Shown piece after piece: positions 1 to 5,212 of a stretch of 6,417 nucleotides of DNA (the stretch's first letter is position 1; each line of letters opens with the position of its first letter). Made by a program: the position numbers and the translations under genes. The notes under the pieces were generated by a model, which ran no database searches, was not told the DNA's origin, and was given only the letters and a program-made list of their open reading frames with translations. The stretch covers positions 1 through 6,417 of the forward strand of contig LUCD01000082.1 of the NCBI GenBank assembly GCA_001593925.1, read 5' to 3'. Origin of the DNA: Candidatus Bathyarchaeota archaeon B26-1 (GTDB lineage Archaea; Thermoproteota; Bathyarchaeia; Bathyarchaeales; B26-1).

Positions 1-1
1 A

Positions 2-88
2 GAACGCAAGATAAAAGAGTACATGAAGGAAGGCCTAAGCGGGGAAGAAGCCATAAAGAGGCTTGCGGAGGAAGAGGGGATAGCCTGA
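2..88 (+). CDS. C-terminal end of an unidentified protein (5' truncated by the window)
   Basis: This is the last 28 codons of a gene that begins outside the window, ending in TGA at 86-88. The visible tail is charged and helical in character (KEGLSGEEAIKRLAEEEGIA at the end), with a regular spacing of Leu, Ile and Ala suggesting an amphipathic helix that could be part of a helix-turn-helix or a coiled coil. The codon choice (GAG, GAA, AAG, AGG, ATA) matches the other genes here, and the other two + frames give poor protein. I do not recognise the family from so short a piece. It reads toward the small ORF at 147 with a 58-base gap, so the two could share a transcript. A pyrimidine-rich tract at 125-134 might instead end its transcript. 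Confidence 0.7.
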   Translation, partial: ERKIKEYMKEGLSGEEAIKRLAEEEGIA

Positions 89-146
89 ATCGAAGCGTCG
101 TTACTGGAGTTGTTGGAGTTACTATTTCTCTTTTGAGGGGTACTTG

Positions 147-317
147 TTGGGTTCCAAGAGAGAGGACGCCGTCGAGTCCAGCATATACTGGCGTGGTCCG
201 GCCGAGCAGGCATACTACAGGGAGATGCAGAGGAGGAAGGAGCGACCTAAACTACGTGGCAAAGGCCGGTTTCCCAAACGTGAAGGCGTTACGGCGCCGT
301 CGCCAGAGAAGAAGTAA
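147..317 (+). CDS. possible small basic protein, 56 residues, unknown function
   Basis: This reading frame of 56 codons starts at TTG 147 and stops at TAA 315-317. A purine-rich GAGGGG at 135-140, six bases before TTG 147, makes a reasonable ribosome binding site; TTG 144 is an alternative start only three bases from it. The product is strongly basic (16 Lys/Arg against 8 Asp/Glu). An aromatic N-terminal half carries IYW at residues 13-15 and AYY at 22-24, and a Lys/Arg/Gly/Pro tail runs from about residue 25 onward. There are no cysteines, no signal peptide and no membrane segment. Such composition suits a nucleic-acid or ribosome-associated protein, but I recognise no family. The stop codon lies one base from the CCA end of the convergent tRNA-Ile. 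It may be non-coding; the GC-rich third positions in its first half and the regular charge pattern favour a real gene. Confidence 0.45.
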   Translation: MGSKREDAVESSIYWRGPAEQAYYREMQRRKERPKLRGKGRFPKREGVTAPSPEKK

Positions 318-318
318 A
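303..318 (-). terminator. possible T-rich terminator of tRNA-Ile
   Basis: Just past the tRNA-Ile CCA, the - strand reads TTTACTTCTTCTCTGG, a pyrimidine-rich stretch of the kind that ends archaeal tRNA transcripts. It overlaps the last codons of the small + strand ORF. No hairpin supports it, so the call rests on composition and position only. Confidence 0.3.
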
Positions 319-418
319 TGGTGGGCCGGGAGAGATTTGAACTCTCGACCTTTCGGTTATCAGCCGAACGCTCTTTGGCGTCCGCTTAGCGGACTCAACC
401 AGGCTGAGCTACCGGCCC
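319..418 (-). tRNA. tRNA-Ile (anticodon GAU) with a D-arm intron and encoded CCA
   Basis: The - strand folds as a complete tRNA once 22 bases are removed. The acceptor stem is GGGCCGG/CCGGCCC with discriminator A (322) and a genome-encoded CCA (319-321). The anticodon stem is TTCGG/CCGAA around the loop CTGATAA, giving anticodon GAT at 359-361 (Ile, AUC/AUU). The T stem is GAGAG/CTCTC with loop TTCAAAT. The D stem GCTC/GAGC and the invariant A21 of the D loop form only if 375-396 is excised. The mature molecule would be 78 bases including CCA. The gene diverges from tRNA-Arg and converges on the small ORF at 147-317. All stems are perfect, so this is a functional gene rather than a relic. Confidence 0.95.
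375..396 (-). other. 22-base intron in the D loop of tRNA-Ile (between positions 20a and 21)
   Basis: After GCTCAGCCTGGTT the - strand carries 22 extra bases before AGAGC resumes the D arm. Removing exactly these restores the D loop AGCCTGGTTA and the D stem GCTC/GAGC; other boundaries lose A21 or the stem. The insert holds a perfect 6-bp hairpin, GTCCGC-TAA-GCGGAC (380-394). Exon TGGT can pair with intron GCCA (one G-U), with short bulges at both cut sites (T/GA and A/A). This is a relaxed bulge-helix-bulge substrate for the archaeal tRNA splicing endonuclease. Most archaeal tRNA introns sit at 37/38; D-arm introns are less common and are best known from crenarchaeal and related lineages. 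Confidence 0.85.
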
Positions 419-441
419 ATTAAGATTCTGTGGCTTTTCTT

Positions 442-451
442 CATATTAAAG
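442..451 (-). promoter_or_regulatory. TATA box (box A) of tRNA-Ile
   Basis: The - strand reads CTTTAATATG here, 24 to 33 bases upstream of the tRNA-Ile 5' end at 418. It is preceded by a purine-rich AAGAAACG that resembles a TFB recognition element. Position and sequence fit an archaeal box A. Confidence 0.65.
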
Positions 452-473
452 CGTTTCTTTTCTGGGGAGGGAA

Positions 474-483
474 CCTTTAATTG
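474..483 (+). promoter_or_regulatory. TATA box (box A) of tRNA-Arg
   Basis: CCTTTAATTG lies 24 to 33 bases before the tRNA-Arg 5' end at 507, preceded by the purine-rich GGGAGGGAA, a likely TFB recognition element. The spacing mirrors that of the divergent tRNA-Ile promoter. Confidence 0.65.
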
Positions 484-506
484 TTCTTGGATTCATCTTA
501 TCTTTC

Positions 507-585
507 GGGCCCGTAGCCTAGTCTGGACTAGGGCGCAGGCCTTCGGAGCCTGAGGTCGGGGGTTCAAATCCCCCCGGGCCCGCCA
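507..585 (+). tRNA. tRNA-Arg (anticodon UCG), no intron, encoded CCA
   Basis: The acceptor stem is GGGCCCG/CGGGCCC, with discriminator G (582) and encoded CCA (583-585). The D arm is GCCT/GGGC (T13-G22 wobble) with an 11-base loop. The anticodon stem CAGGC/GCCTG holds the loop CTTCGGA, so the anticodon TCG is at 543-545 and reads CGA and probably other CGN Arg codons. The variable loop is AGGTC, and the T arm is GGGGG/CCCCC with loop TTCAAAT. The gene is continuous, unlike its divergent neighbour tRNA-Ile. Its D arm contains the inverted repeat CCTAGTC-TG-GACTAGG (517-532), which offers an alternative pairing to the standard D stem. Confidence 0.96.
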
Positions 586-589
586 ACGA

Positions 590-615
590 ATCTAAAGTCT
601 CTAAGAGTTTTAGAT
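590..615. repeat. imperfect palindrome between tRNA-Arg and hyuA (operator or terminator candidate)
   Basis: The perfect 7-base arms ATCTAAA (590-596) and TTTAGAT (609-615) flank an inner CTC-TAA-GAG (599-607). As RNA this gives a stem of about 11 pairs (one G-U) with one bulged base and a 3-base loop. It starts 4 bases after the tRNA-Arg CCA and ends a few bases before the hyuA TATA-like box. It could be a transcription-factor operator for hyuAB, or a structure involved in tRNA-Arg 3' end formation. There is no long T tract after it. Confidence 0.5.
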
Positions 616-620
616 GATGA

Positions 621-630
621 AGATTTATGA
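621..630 (+). promoter_or_regulatory. putative TATA box of the hyuAB operon
   Basis: AGATTTATGA is the best TATA-like element before hyuA. A start site about 25 bases downstream would fall around 648-654, giving a leaderless or nearly leaderless mRNA. The match is weaker than those of the tRNA promoters. Confidence 0.4.
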
Positions 631-648
631 AGAGAACAAGGTAACTTA

Positions 649-2745
649 GTGAGTTATATGTTCAGGGTAGGCGTGGATGTGGGGGGAACCTTCACAGACC
701 TGATCGCCATAGACGAGGACGGCAACCTAGTGTGTGTAAAGGTTCCAACAACCCCTAGGGCTCCGGAGCTCGGCGTGGTGGAGGCCTTCAAGAGGCTCCT
801 CTCCATCGAAGGGTTTGAGGCTTCAGGAGCCTCTATGGTGTCTCACGCGACGACCGTCGCCACCAACGCCCTCTTCGGCCAGTTTGGGCTGGAGCTTCCG
901 AAGACAGCCCTGATAACGACTAAGGGGTTCAGGGACGTGGTGGAGATCGGTAGGCAGAGGAGGCCCGAACCGTACAATATCTTCTTCAAGAGGCCTAAAC
1001 CCCTAGTCCCCAGGAGGCTCCGCTACGAGGTTGACGAGAAGGTTGGGCCTAGAGGCGAAGTTATCAAGCCCATAAACCCAGACGAGGTTAGAGCCTTAGC
1101 CGAGAGGATTAGAGCTGAGGGGGTAGAGGCGGTAGCCATAGGCCTGATAAACTCTTACATGAACCCCAAACATGAGCTTGAAATTAAGAGGTTAATCGTG
1201 GAGGCATCCCCCAACATCTTCATCTCAGCCTCAAGCGAGGTCTCACCCGAGTACAGGGAGTACGAGAGGATCAGCACAACAGTCGTAAACGCCGTCTTGA
1301 TGCCGATAGTTCAGAGATACGTCGAGAACCTCATCGAGGCGCTCGGGAAGATTGGGATTAACGCCCCATTATACATAATGCAGTCGAGCGGGGGCCTAGT
1401 GCCAGCAAGGGACATAACTTCAAAGCCGGCTTCCATGGTGGAGTCGGGTCCAGCCTCCGGCGTAGTCGCCTCAACCTTCTATGGGAGCCTGCTAGGCGAG
1501 AGGTCTATAATGAGCTTCGATATGGGCGGAACGACAGCGAAGGCTGGAGCCGTCATAGACGGGAGGCCTGAAACGGTCATGGAGTACGAGGTTGGAGGAT
1601 CGATCCATAAGGGTAGGGTTGTGAAGGGAAGCGGATACCCGGTGAGGTTCCCATTCATAGACTTGGCTGAGTGCGGCGCTGGCGGGGGGACGATCGCGTG
1701 GGTCGACGAGGGAGGCTCGCTTAGGATAGGTCCGGTAAGTGCTGGGGCAGAACCTGGACCGGCATGCTACGGGATGGGCGGAGTAAACCCAACGATAACC
1801 GACGCTAACCTCATACTTGGGAGGCTTCCAGACACGATCCTAGGCGGCAGGATGAGGCTGAACCCAAAACTGGCTGAGAAGGCGATAACCGAGAAGGTTG
1901 CTGAGAAGCTCGGCCTCTCCCTCCACGAAGCCGCATACACCATAATAGAGGTTGCCAACTCCATAATGGCGAAGATACTTAGGGTAGTCTCGGTTGAGAG
2001 GGGCCACGACCCAAGGGGCTTCACGATGATAGCTTTTGGGGGAGCAGGACCCATGCACGCCTGCGCCTTGGCCGACGATCTGGGAATATCTAAAATCCTT
2101 ATTCCCGTGAGCCCAGGCCTCTTCTCGGCGCTAGGCCTCCTAATCTCCGATGTGAGACACGACCTAGTGAAAGCCTTCATGGAGGAGATCAGCCTCTTGG
2201 AACCCGAGAAGGTTGAATCAGCCTTTAAGGCTCTGGAGGCTAGGGGCTTAGAGGTCTTAAGGGGTGAGGGCTTCACGGAGGAGAACGTAGCCCTGATCAG
2301 GTGTGTGGAGGCTAGGTATGTAGGCCAATCATACGAGATCATGATCCCGGTTGAGGCTCCGTTCACTGATGAGGCCGACGAACTCGTCGGGAGATTCCAT
2401 GAGAGGCATGAGGCTCTCTACGGTTTTATGGCTGAGGAGGAGCCGGTTGAACTCGTAAATATCCGGGTTACAGCCCTAGGCTTAATAGAGAGACCTAAAC
2501 TCAGGAGGCTTAAGCCCGGAGGGCCTAAGCCTCCAGCCCGAAGCCTTAAAGGTTTAAGGGACGTATACCTTGAGGGGCCTGAATCCCCCATCGAATGTCC
2601 AGTCTACATTAGGGAGAGGCTTAAGCCCGGCAACACCGTTGACGGCCCGCTCATAGTCGAGCAGTATGACTCCACAACTCTGGTGCATCCAGGCTGGAGC
2701 CTAACCGTAGACCCGTATGGAAACCTCGTGATCTATAGGGGGTGA
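649..2745 (+). CDS. hyuA: HyuA-type subunit of hydantoinase / 5-oxoprolinase / acetone carboxylase superfamily
   Basis: The product (698 residues from GTG 649, or 695 from ATG 658) is the ATP-binding subunit of the hydantoinase A / 5-oxoprolinase family. Family members phosphorylate a cyclic amide or carbonyl substrate using an actin/hexokinase-like fold. VGVDVGGTFTD at residues 7-17 is the N-terminal phosphate-binding loop. SHATTVATNA (65-74), VESGPASG (264-271), FDMGGTT (290-296), the second phosphate loop, AECGAGGG (340-347), GAEPGPACYG (366-375) and AFGGAGPMHA (462-471) are all family hallmarks, in the usual order and at the usual total length. A less conserved C-terminal region follows from about 520. 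GTG 649 has AAGGT (638-642) six bases upstream; ATG 658 is equally consistent with the family N-terminus and a leaderless mRNA. The hyuB gene follows after four bases. The substrate (hydantoin, N-methylhydantoin, 5-oxoproline or a ketone) cannot be read from the sequence. Confidence 0.93.
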   Translation: MSYMFRVGVDVGGTFTDLIAIDEDGNLVCVKVPTTPRAPELGVVEAFKRLLSIEGFEASGASMVSHATTVATNALFGQFGLELPKTALITTKGFRDVVEIGRQRRPEPYNIFFKRPKPLVPRRLRYEVDEKVGPRGEVIKPINPDEVRALAERIRAEGVEAVAIGLINSYMNPKHELEIKRLIVEASPNIFISASSEVSPEYREYERISTTVVNAVLMPIVQRYVENLIEALGKIGINAPLYIMQSSGGLVPARDITSKPASMVESGPASGVVASTFYGSLLGERSIMSFDMGGTTAKAGAVIDGRPETVMEYEVGGSIHKGRVVKGSGYPVRFPFIDLAECGAGGGTIAWVDEGGSLRIGPVSAGAEPGPACYGMGGVNPTITDANLILGRLPDTILGGRMRLNPKLAEKAITEKVAEKLGLSLHEAAYTIIEVANSIMAKILRVVSVERGHDPRGFTMIAFGGAGPMHACALADDLGISKILIPVSPGLFSALGLLISDVRHDLVKAFMEEISLLEPEKVESAFKALEARGLEVLRGEGFTEENVALIRCVEARYVGQSYEIMIPVEAPFTDEADELVGRFHERHEALYGFMAEEEPVELVNIRVTALGLIERPKLRRLKPGGPKPPARSLKGLRDVYLEGPESPIECPVYIRERLKPGNTVDGPLIVEQYDSTTLVHPGWSLTVDPYGNLVIYRG
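2504..2534 (+). repeat. strong hairpin inside the hyuA coding sequence
   Basis: The arms GGAGGCTTAAGCCC (2504-2517) and GGGCCTAAGCCTCC (2521-2534) pair at 13 of 14 positions around the loop GGA; only A2513/C2525 fails. It encodes part of a Lys/Pro/Gly-rich linker (residues about 619-629). A second palindrome, CCTTAAA-GG-TTTAAGG (2544-2559), follows ten bases later. The 15 bases GAGGCTTAAGCCCGG at 2505-2519 recur exactly and in frame at 2616-2630, both encoding RLKPG. Confidence 0.7.
2741..2745 (+). promoter_or_regulatory. ribosome binding site of hyuB overlapping the hyuA stop
   Basis: GGTGA, within GGGGGTGA, matches the archaeal anti-Shine-Dalgarno core and contains the hyuA TGA stop. It lies four bases before TTG 2750. 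It decides the TTG start of hyuB and implies that termination of hyuA feeds initiation of hyuB. Confidence 0.7.
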
Positions 2746-2749
2746 AGGG

Positions 2750-4495
2750 TTGAGGTCTAGAGTAAGCCCGTTAACCCTAGAGGTTCTGAGGGGAGCCCTA
2801 ACTTACACGGCTGAGGAGATGGGGATATCCCTAAGGAAGTCGGCTTACTCACCGAACATAAAGGAGAGGATGGACTACTCATGTGCAATATTTGATCGAG
2901 AGGGTAGGCTCGTAGCTCAGGCTGAACACATCCCGGTGCATCTGGGCTCGATGGCGTACACGGTTAAGATGTGCCTAGAAAGATTCGGCGAAACCTTACA
3001 TGAAGGCGACATGCTGATCTCGAACGATCCGTACATAGGTGGGACGCACCTGCCCGACATAACCTTGATAGCTCCGGCTTACCACGGGGGGAGGCTGGTA
3101 GCTTACGTAGCAAACAGGGCTCACCACTCCGATGTGGGCGGGAGGGCTCCAGGAAGCCTAGCGGGGGACGTAACCGAACTCTTCCAGGAGGGGATAATCA
3201 TACCTCCGGTGAGGCTTGTCAAGGGAGGCGCAATAGACAGGGAGATAGCTGAACTCATAATGAGCAACGTTAGAACCCCGAATGTCAGGATGGGGGATTT
3301 GAGGGCTCAAGTAGCCGCGAACAACCTTGGGGTCAGGAGAATAATCGAGCTTGCGGACCGTTATGGAGCCGAGACCCTGACCTCAGCCATGGACGCGGTT
3401 ATGGACTACTCCGAGAGGAGGATAAGGGCCGAGATAGACAAGATTCCGGACGGGGTGTATGAGGCTGAAGACTACTTAGAGGACACGGGGATCGATGAGA
3501 AACCTGTCAAGATAAGGGTTAAGGTGGAGGTTAAGGGAAGCAACATAAAATTCGACTATACTGGGACGGACGGCCAAGTCGACGGACCGGTAAACGCCCC
3601 GGTAGGCGTTACGATCTCAGGGGTCTACTTCGTCCTCATATCGATTACCGACCCAACAATCCCCATAAACGACGGGTGCTTCAGACCTGTCAAGCTGATC
3701 GTGCCGGAGGGGTGCATCCTAAACCCTAAGAGGCCTGCACCCGTCGCCGGCGGGAACGTCGAGACGTCCCAGAGGAACGTCGACGTCCTCTTCAAGGCTT
3801 TGGCTAAGGCCGTTCCGAGGAGGGTCTGCGCCGCCGGGCAGGGAACAATGAACAACATATGTGTTGGGGGTTTAGACCCCGATACAGGTAAGCCATGGAC
3901 CTTCTATGAGACCGTTGCCGGAGGTTTCGGAGGTAGATACGGCATGGACGGGGTTGACGGAGTCCACGTTCACATGACGAACACGATGAACACACCTATC
4001 GAGGCTATAGAGGCTTCTTATCCGATAAGGTTTCTAACGTACAAGTTTAGGGCGGATAGTGGGGGGCCCGGTAGATGGAGGGGCGGATGCGGGGTTGAGA
4101 GGAGCTGGGTTCTGTTAGCCCCCTCGGCGACGCTCTCGATCTTCGCGGAGAGGACCAAGATATCCCCGTGGGGGCTCTTCGGCGGGAAGCCTGGAGCTAA
4201 GGGAGAATACCTCATAAGAAAGGCAGACGGGAAGACCATAAAGTTGAGGTCTAAATGCGTCGTCAAGATTGAGAGGGGGGACATCCTAATCGTCAAGACC
4301 CCTGGAGGAGGGGGATACGGAAACCCCCTCCTGAGAGACCCCAACCTAGTCCTGAAGGATGTGTTAGACGGCTTAGTCTCACTGGAGTCGGCTAGGAGAG
4401 ATTACGGCGTGGTCATAGACCCGAAAGATATGAAGGTGAACTTGGAGGAGACGGAGAGGCTGAGGAGGTCGATGCTGGAAAGAACGGCGGAGTAG
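2750..4495 (+). CDS. hyuB: HyuB-type subunit of hydantoinase / 5-oxoprolinase / acetone carboxylase superfamily
   Basis: The 581-residue product has the length and hallmarks of hydantoinase B, the partner of HyuA. It opens with SPLTLEVLRGAL (6-17) and ERMDYSCAIFD (39-49). LVAQAEHIPVHLGSM (54-68), SNDPYIGGTHLPD (91-103) and RAHHSDVGG (123-131) follow; their Asp and His residues form the conserved cluster thought to bind a divalent metal in this family. Further hallmarks are GQGTMNN (363-369), AGGFGGR (390-396), HMTNTMNTPIEA (408-419), SGGPGRWRGG (437-446) and the C-terminal PGGGGYGNP (518-526). All are intact. The start is TTG, supported by the GGTGA at 2741-2745 and by the family N-terminus beginning within a few residues. 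HyuA and HyuB should act as one cytoplasmic complex. No AcxC-like small subunit follows, which argues against acetone carboxylase. Confidence 0.93.
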   Translation: MRSRVSPLTLEVLRGALTYTAEEMGISLRKSAYSPNIKERMDYSCAIFDREGRLVAQAEHIPVHLGSMAYTVKMCLERFGETLHEGDMLISNDPYIGGTHLPDITLIAPAYHGGRLVAYVANRAHHSDVGGRAPGSLAGDVTELFQEGIIIPPVRLVKGGAIDREIAELIMSNVRTPNVRMGDLRAQVAANNLGVRRIIELADRYGAETLTSAMDAVMDYSERRIRAEIDKIPDGVYEAEDYLEDTGIDEKPVKIRVKVEVKGSNIKFDYTGTDGQVDGPVNAPVGVTISGVYFVLISITDPTIPINDGCFRPVKLIVPEGCILNPKRPAPVAGGNVETSQRNVDVLFKALAKAVPRRVCAAGQGTMNNICVGGLDPDTGKPWTFYETVAGGFGGRYGMDGVDGVHVHMTNTMNTPIEAIEASYPIRFLTYKFRADSGGPGRWRGGCGVERSWVLLAPSATLSIFAERTKISPWGLFGGKPGAKGEYLIRKADGKTIKLRSKCVVKIERGDILIVKTPGGGGYGNPLLRDPNLVLKDVLDGLVSLESARRDYGVVIDPKDMKVNLEETERLRRSMLERTAE

Positions 4496-4575
4496 ACGAG
4501 AATTCTGAAGAACGCAGATTGCTCCGTACGCTATTAACCCTCCGGGCTTAAACATTCTCCCGCTCTTGGTGGAAA

Positions 4576-4586
4576 ACTTATTTAAT
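4576..4586 (+). promoter_or_regulatory. TATA box of the membrane protein/permease operon
   Basis: AACTTATTTAA is a good archaeal box A, with the purine-rich GGTGGAA just upstream as a possible TFB element. Transcription would start near 4605-4612, leaving a leader of about 40 bases that contains the ribosome binding site at 4637-4642. Confidence 0.6.
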
Positions 4587-4604
4587 CTCTTTCTTATTTT
4601 TGTT
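4586..4604 (+). terminator. possible T-rich terminator after hyuB
   Basis: TCTCTTTCTTATTTTTGTT is the only T-rich run downstream of hyuB and could end the hyuAB transcript without a hairpin, as is common in archaea. It overlaps the region between the TATA box and the start site of the next operon, so its low melting energy could equally serve that promoter. Confidence 0.4.
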
Positions 4605-4636
4605 AGAGGCTCACGGCGCGGTGGAGTGATTGGTTT

Positions 4637-4642
4637 AGGTGA
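4637..4642 (+). promoter_or_regulatory. ribosome binding site of the four-helix membrane protein
   Basis: AGGTGA matches the archaeal Shine-Dalgarno consensus nine bases before ATG 4652 and supports that start. Confidence 0.6.
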
Positions 4643-4651
4643 CTTAACGGG

Positions 4652-5212
4652 ATGGGGCGGAAATCCTTCGGCGGCGAGATTCGGCAGAGAGTTCCACGCA
4701 TAGTTGTCAACTTGGTAACCGCTCTCATCTTCTGGTTTGTGAGCCTTGTAGCGCCGATGTTCGTTGCGGGCATGAAGGTTCCGGGCGTAGGTATTGAGCC
4801 GTACAACGACGCCGGATGGCTCCTCTGGGCCGCGGCCACACTCATGGGCCTAGTCTTCCTCGTTAGAGCCCTAGCCGACATAATTGTGATAGTGGATATT
4901 GGGGTTGAGGTCACGGTTAGGCGTCTCGGCGTGAAGGAGGACAGGCCTCTAAGACGGGCGGCCAGAGACTTGGTATATATCCTTATCACGATGCTCTTCG
5001 CCGCGGCGGTCGTACCCTTCGTGGAGCCTCTACCCAAGTTCGGAGGTTTCCTCACAGCCGCGATAAGCCTCATCTCCTTAGGAATCTTCCTCGTACTGAT
5101 CTACGATATGGGGAGAATCCTCTACAAGGTTCTAGAGGAGAAGATTAGGTCCCTAGCAGGCCGGCTCGCCGGGATGGCTGAAAAAGCTGAGGAGAAACCT
5201 CATGAACAGTGA
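4652..5212 (+). CDS. unrecognised four-helix membrane protein
   Basis: The product is 186 residues starting at ATG 4652. Four hydrophobic segments are visible at about residues 16-40, 55-82, 106-124 and 131-152. The basic N-terminus (RKSFGGEIRQR) and the basic loop 89-105 (VRRLGVKEDRPLRRAAR) suggest both ends face the cytoplasm. The C-terminal 30 residues are charged and probably helical (KVLEEKIRSLAGRLAGMAEKAEEK), possibly an amphipathic or coiled-coil contact surface. Segment 2 contains acidic residues in its second half (D76, D82, E86), unusual for a simple anchor. I do not recognise the family. Its last 11 bases overlap the start of the permease gene, so it is probably co-translated with it and may be an accessory subunit. 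It has its own promoter, separate from hyuAB. Confidence 0.85.
   Translation: MGRKSFGGEIRQRVPRIVVNLVTALIFWFVSLVAPMFVAGMKVPGVGIEPYNDAGWLLWAAATLMGLVFLVRALADIIVIVDIGVEVTVRRLGVKEDRPLRRAARDLVYILITMLFAAAVVPFVEPLPKFGGFLTAAISLISLGIFLVLIYDMGRILYKVLEEKIRSLAGRLAGMAEKAEEKPHEQ
5189..5194 (+). promoter_or_regulatory. ribosome binding site of the permease
   Basis: GAGGAG lies seven bases before ATG 5202, inside the end of the preceding gene, and supports this start rather than later ATG codons. Confidence 0.6.

Noticed and set aside
133..423. A 96-codon open frame on the + strand
   Set aside because: It runs straight through the tRNA-Ile gene in antisense. Its product is a poor, Arg-rich sequence, while the overlapping frame at 147-317 has a better binding site and protein character.
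1767..2366. A 199-codon open frame on the - strand inside hyuA
   Set aside because: The + strand here encodes intact HyuA hallmarks (for example AFGGAGPMHA), so this is an antisense shadow caused by the codon bias. The shorter - strand frames inside hyuA and hyuB are the same.
649..4495. Acetone carboxylase as the specific call for the hyuAB pair
   Set aside because: No small third subunit follows, and the family hallmarks do not separate carboxylases from hydantoinases, so only the superfamily is claimed.
4626..4700. A possible 24-codon upstream ORF (GTG 4626) in the leader of the membrane protein gene
   Set aside because: The binding site is too close to the GTG (about two bases), the frame overlaps the real start, and the peptide has no regulatory pattern I recognise.
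4603..5073. A 156-codon open frame on the - strand opposite the membrane protein
   Set aside because: The + strand frame has a TATA box, a binding site, four clean membrane segments and an overlap with the next gene. The - strand product is Ser/Thr/Arg-rich, with no family features.
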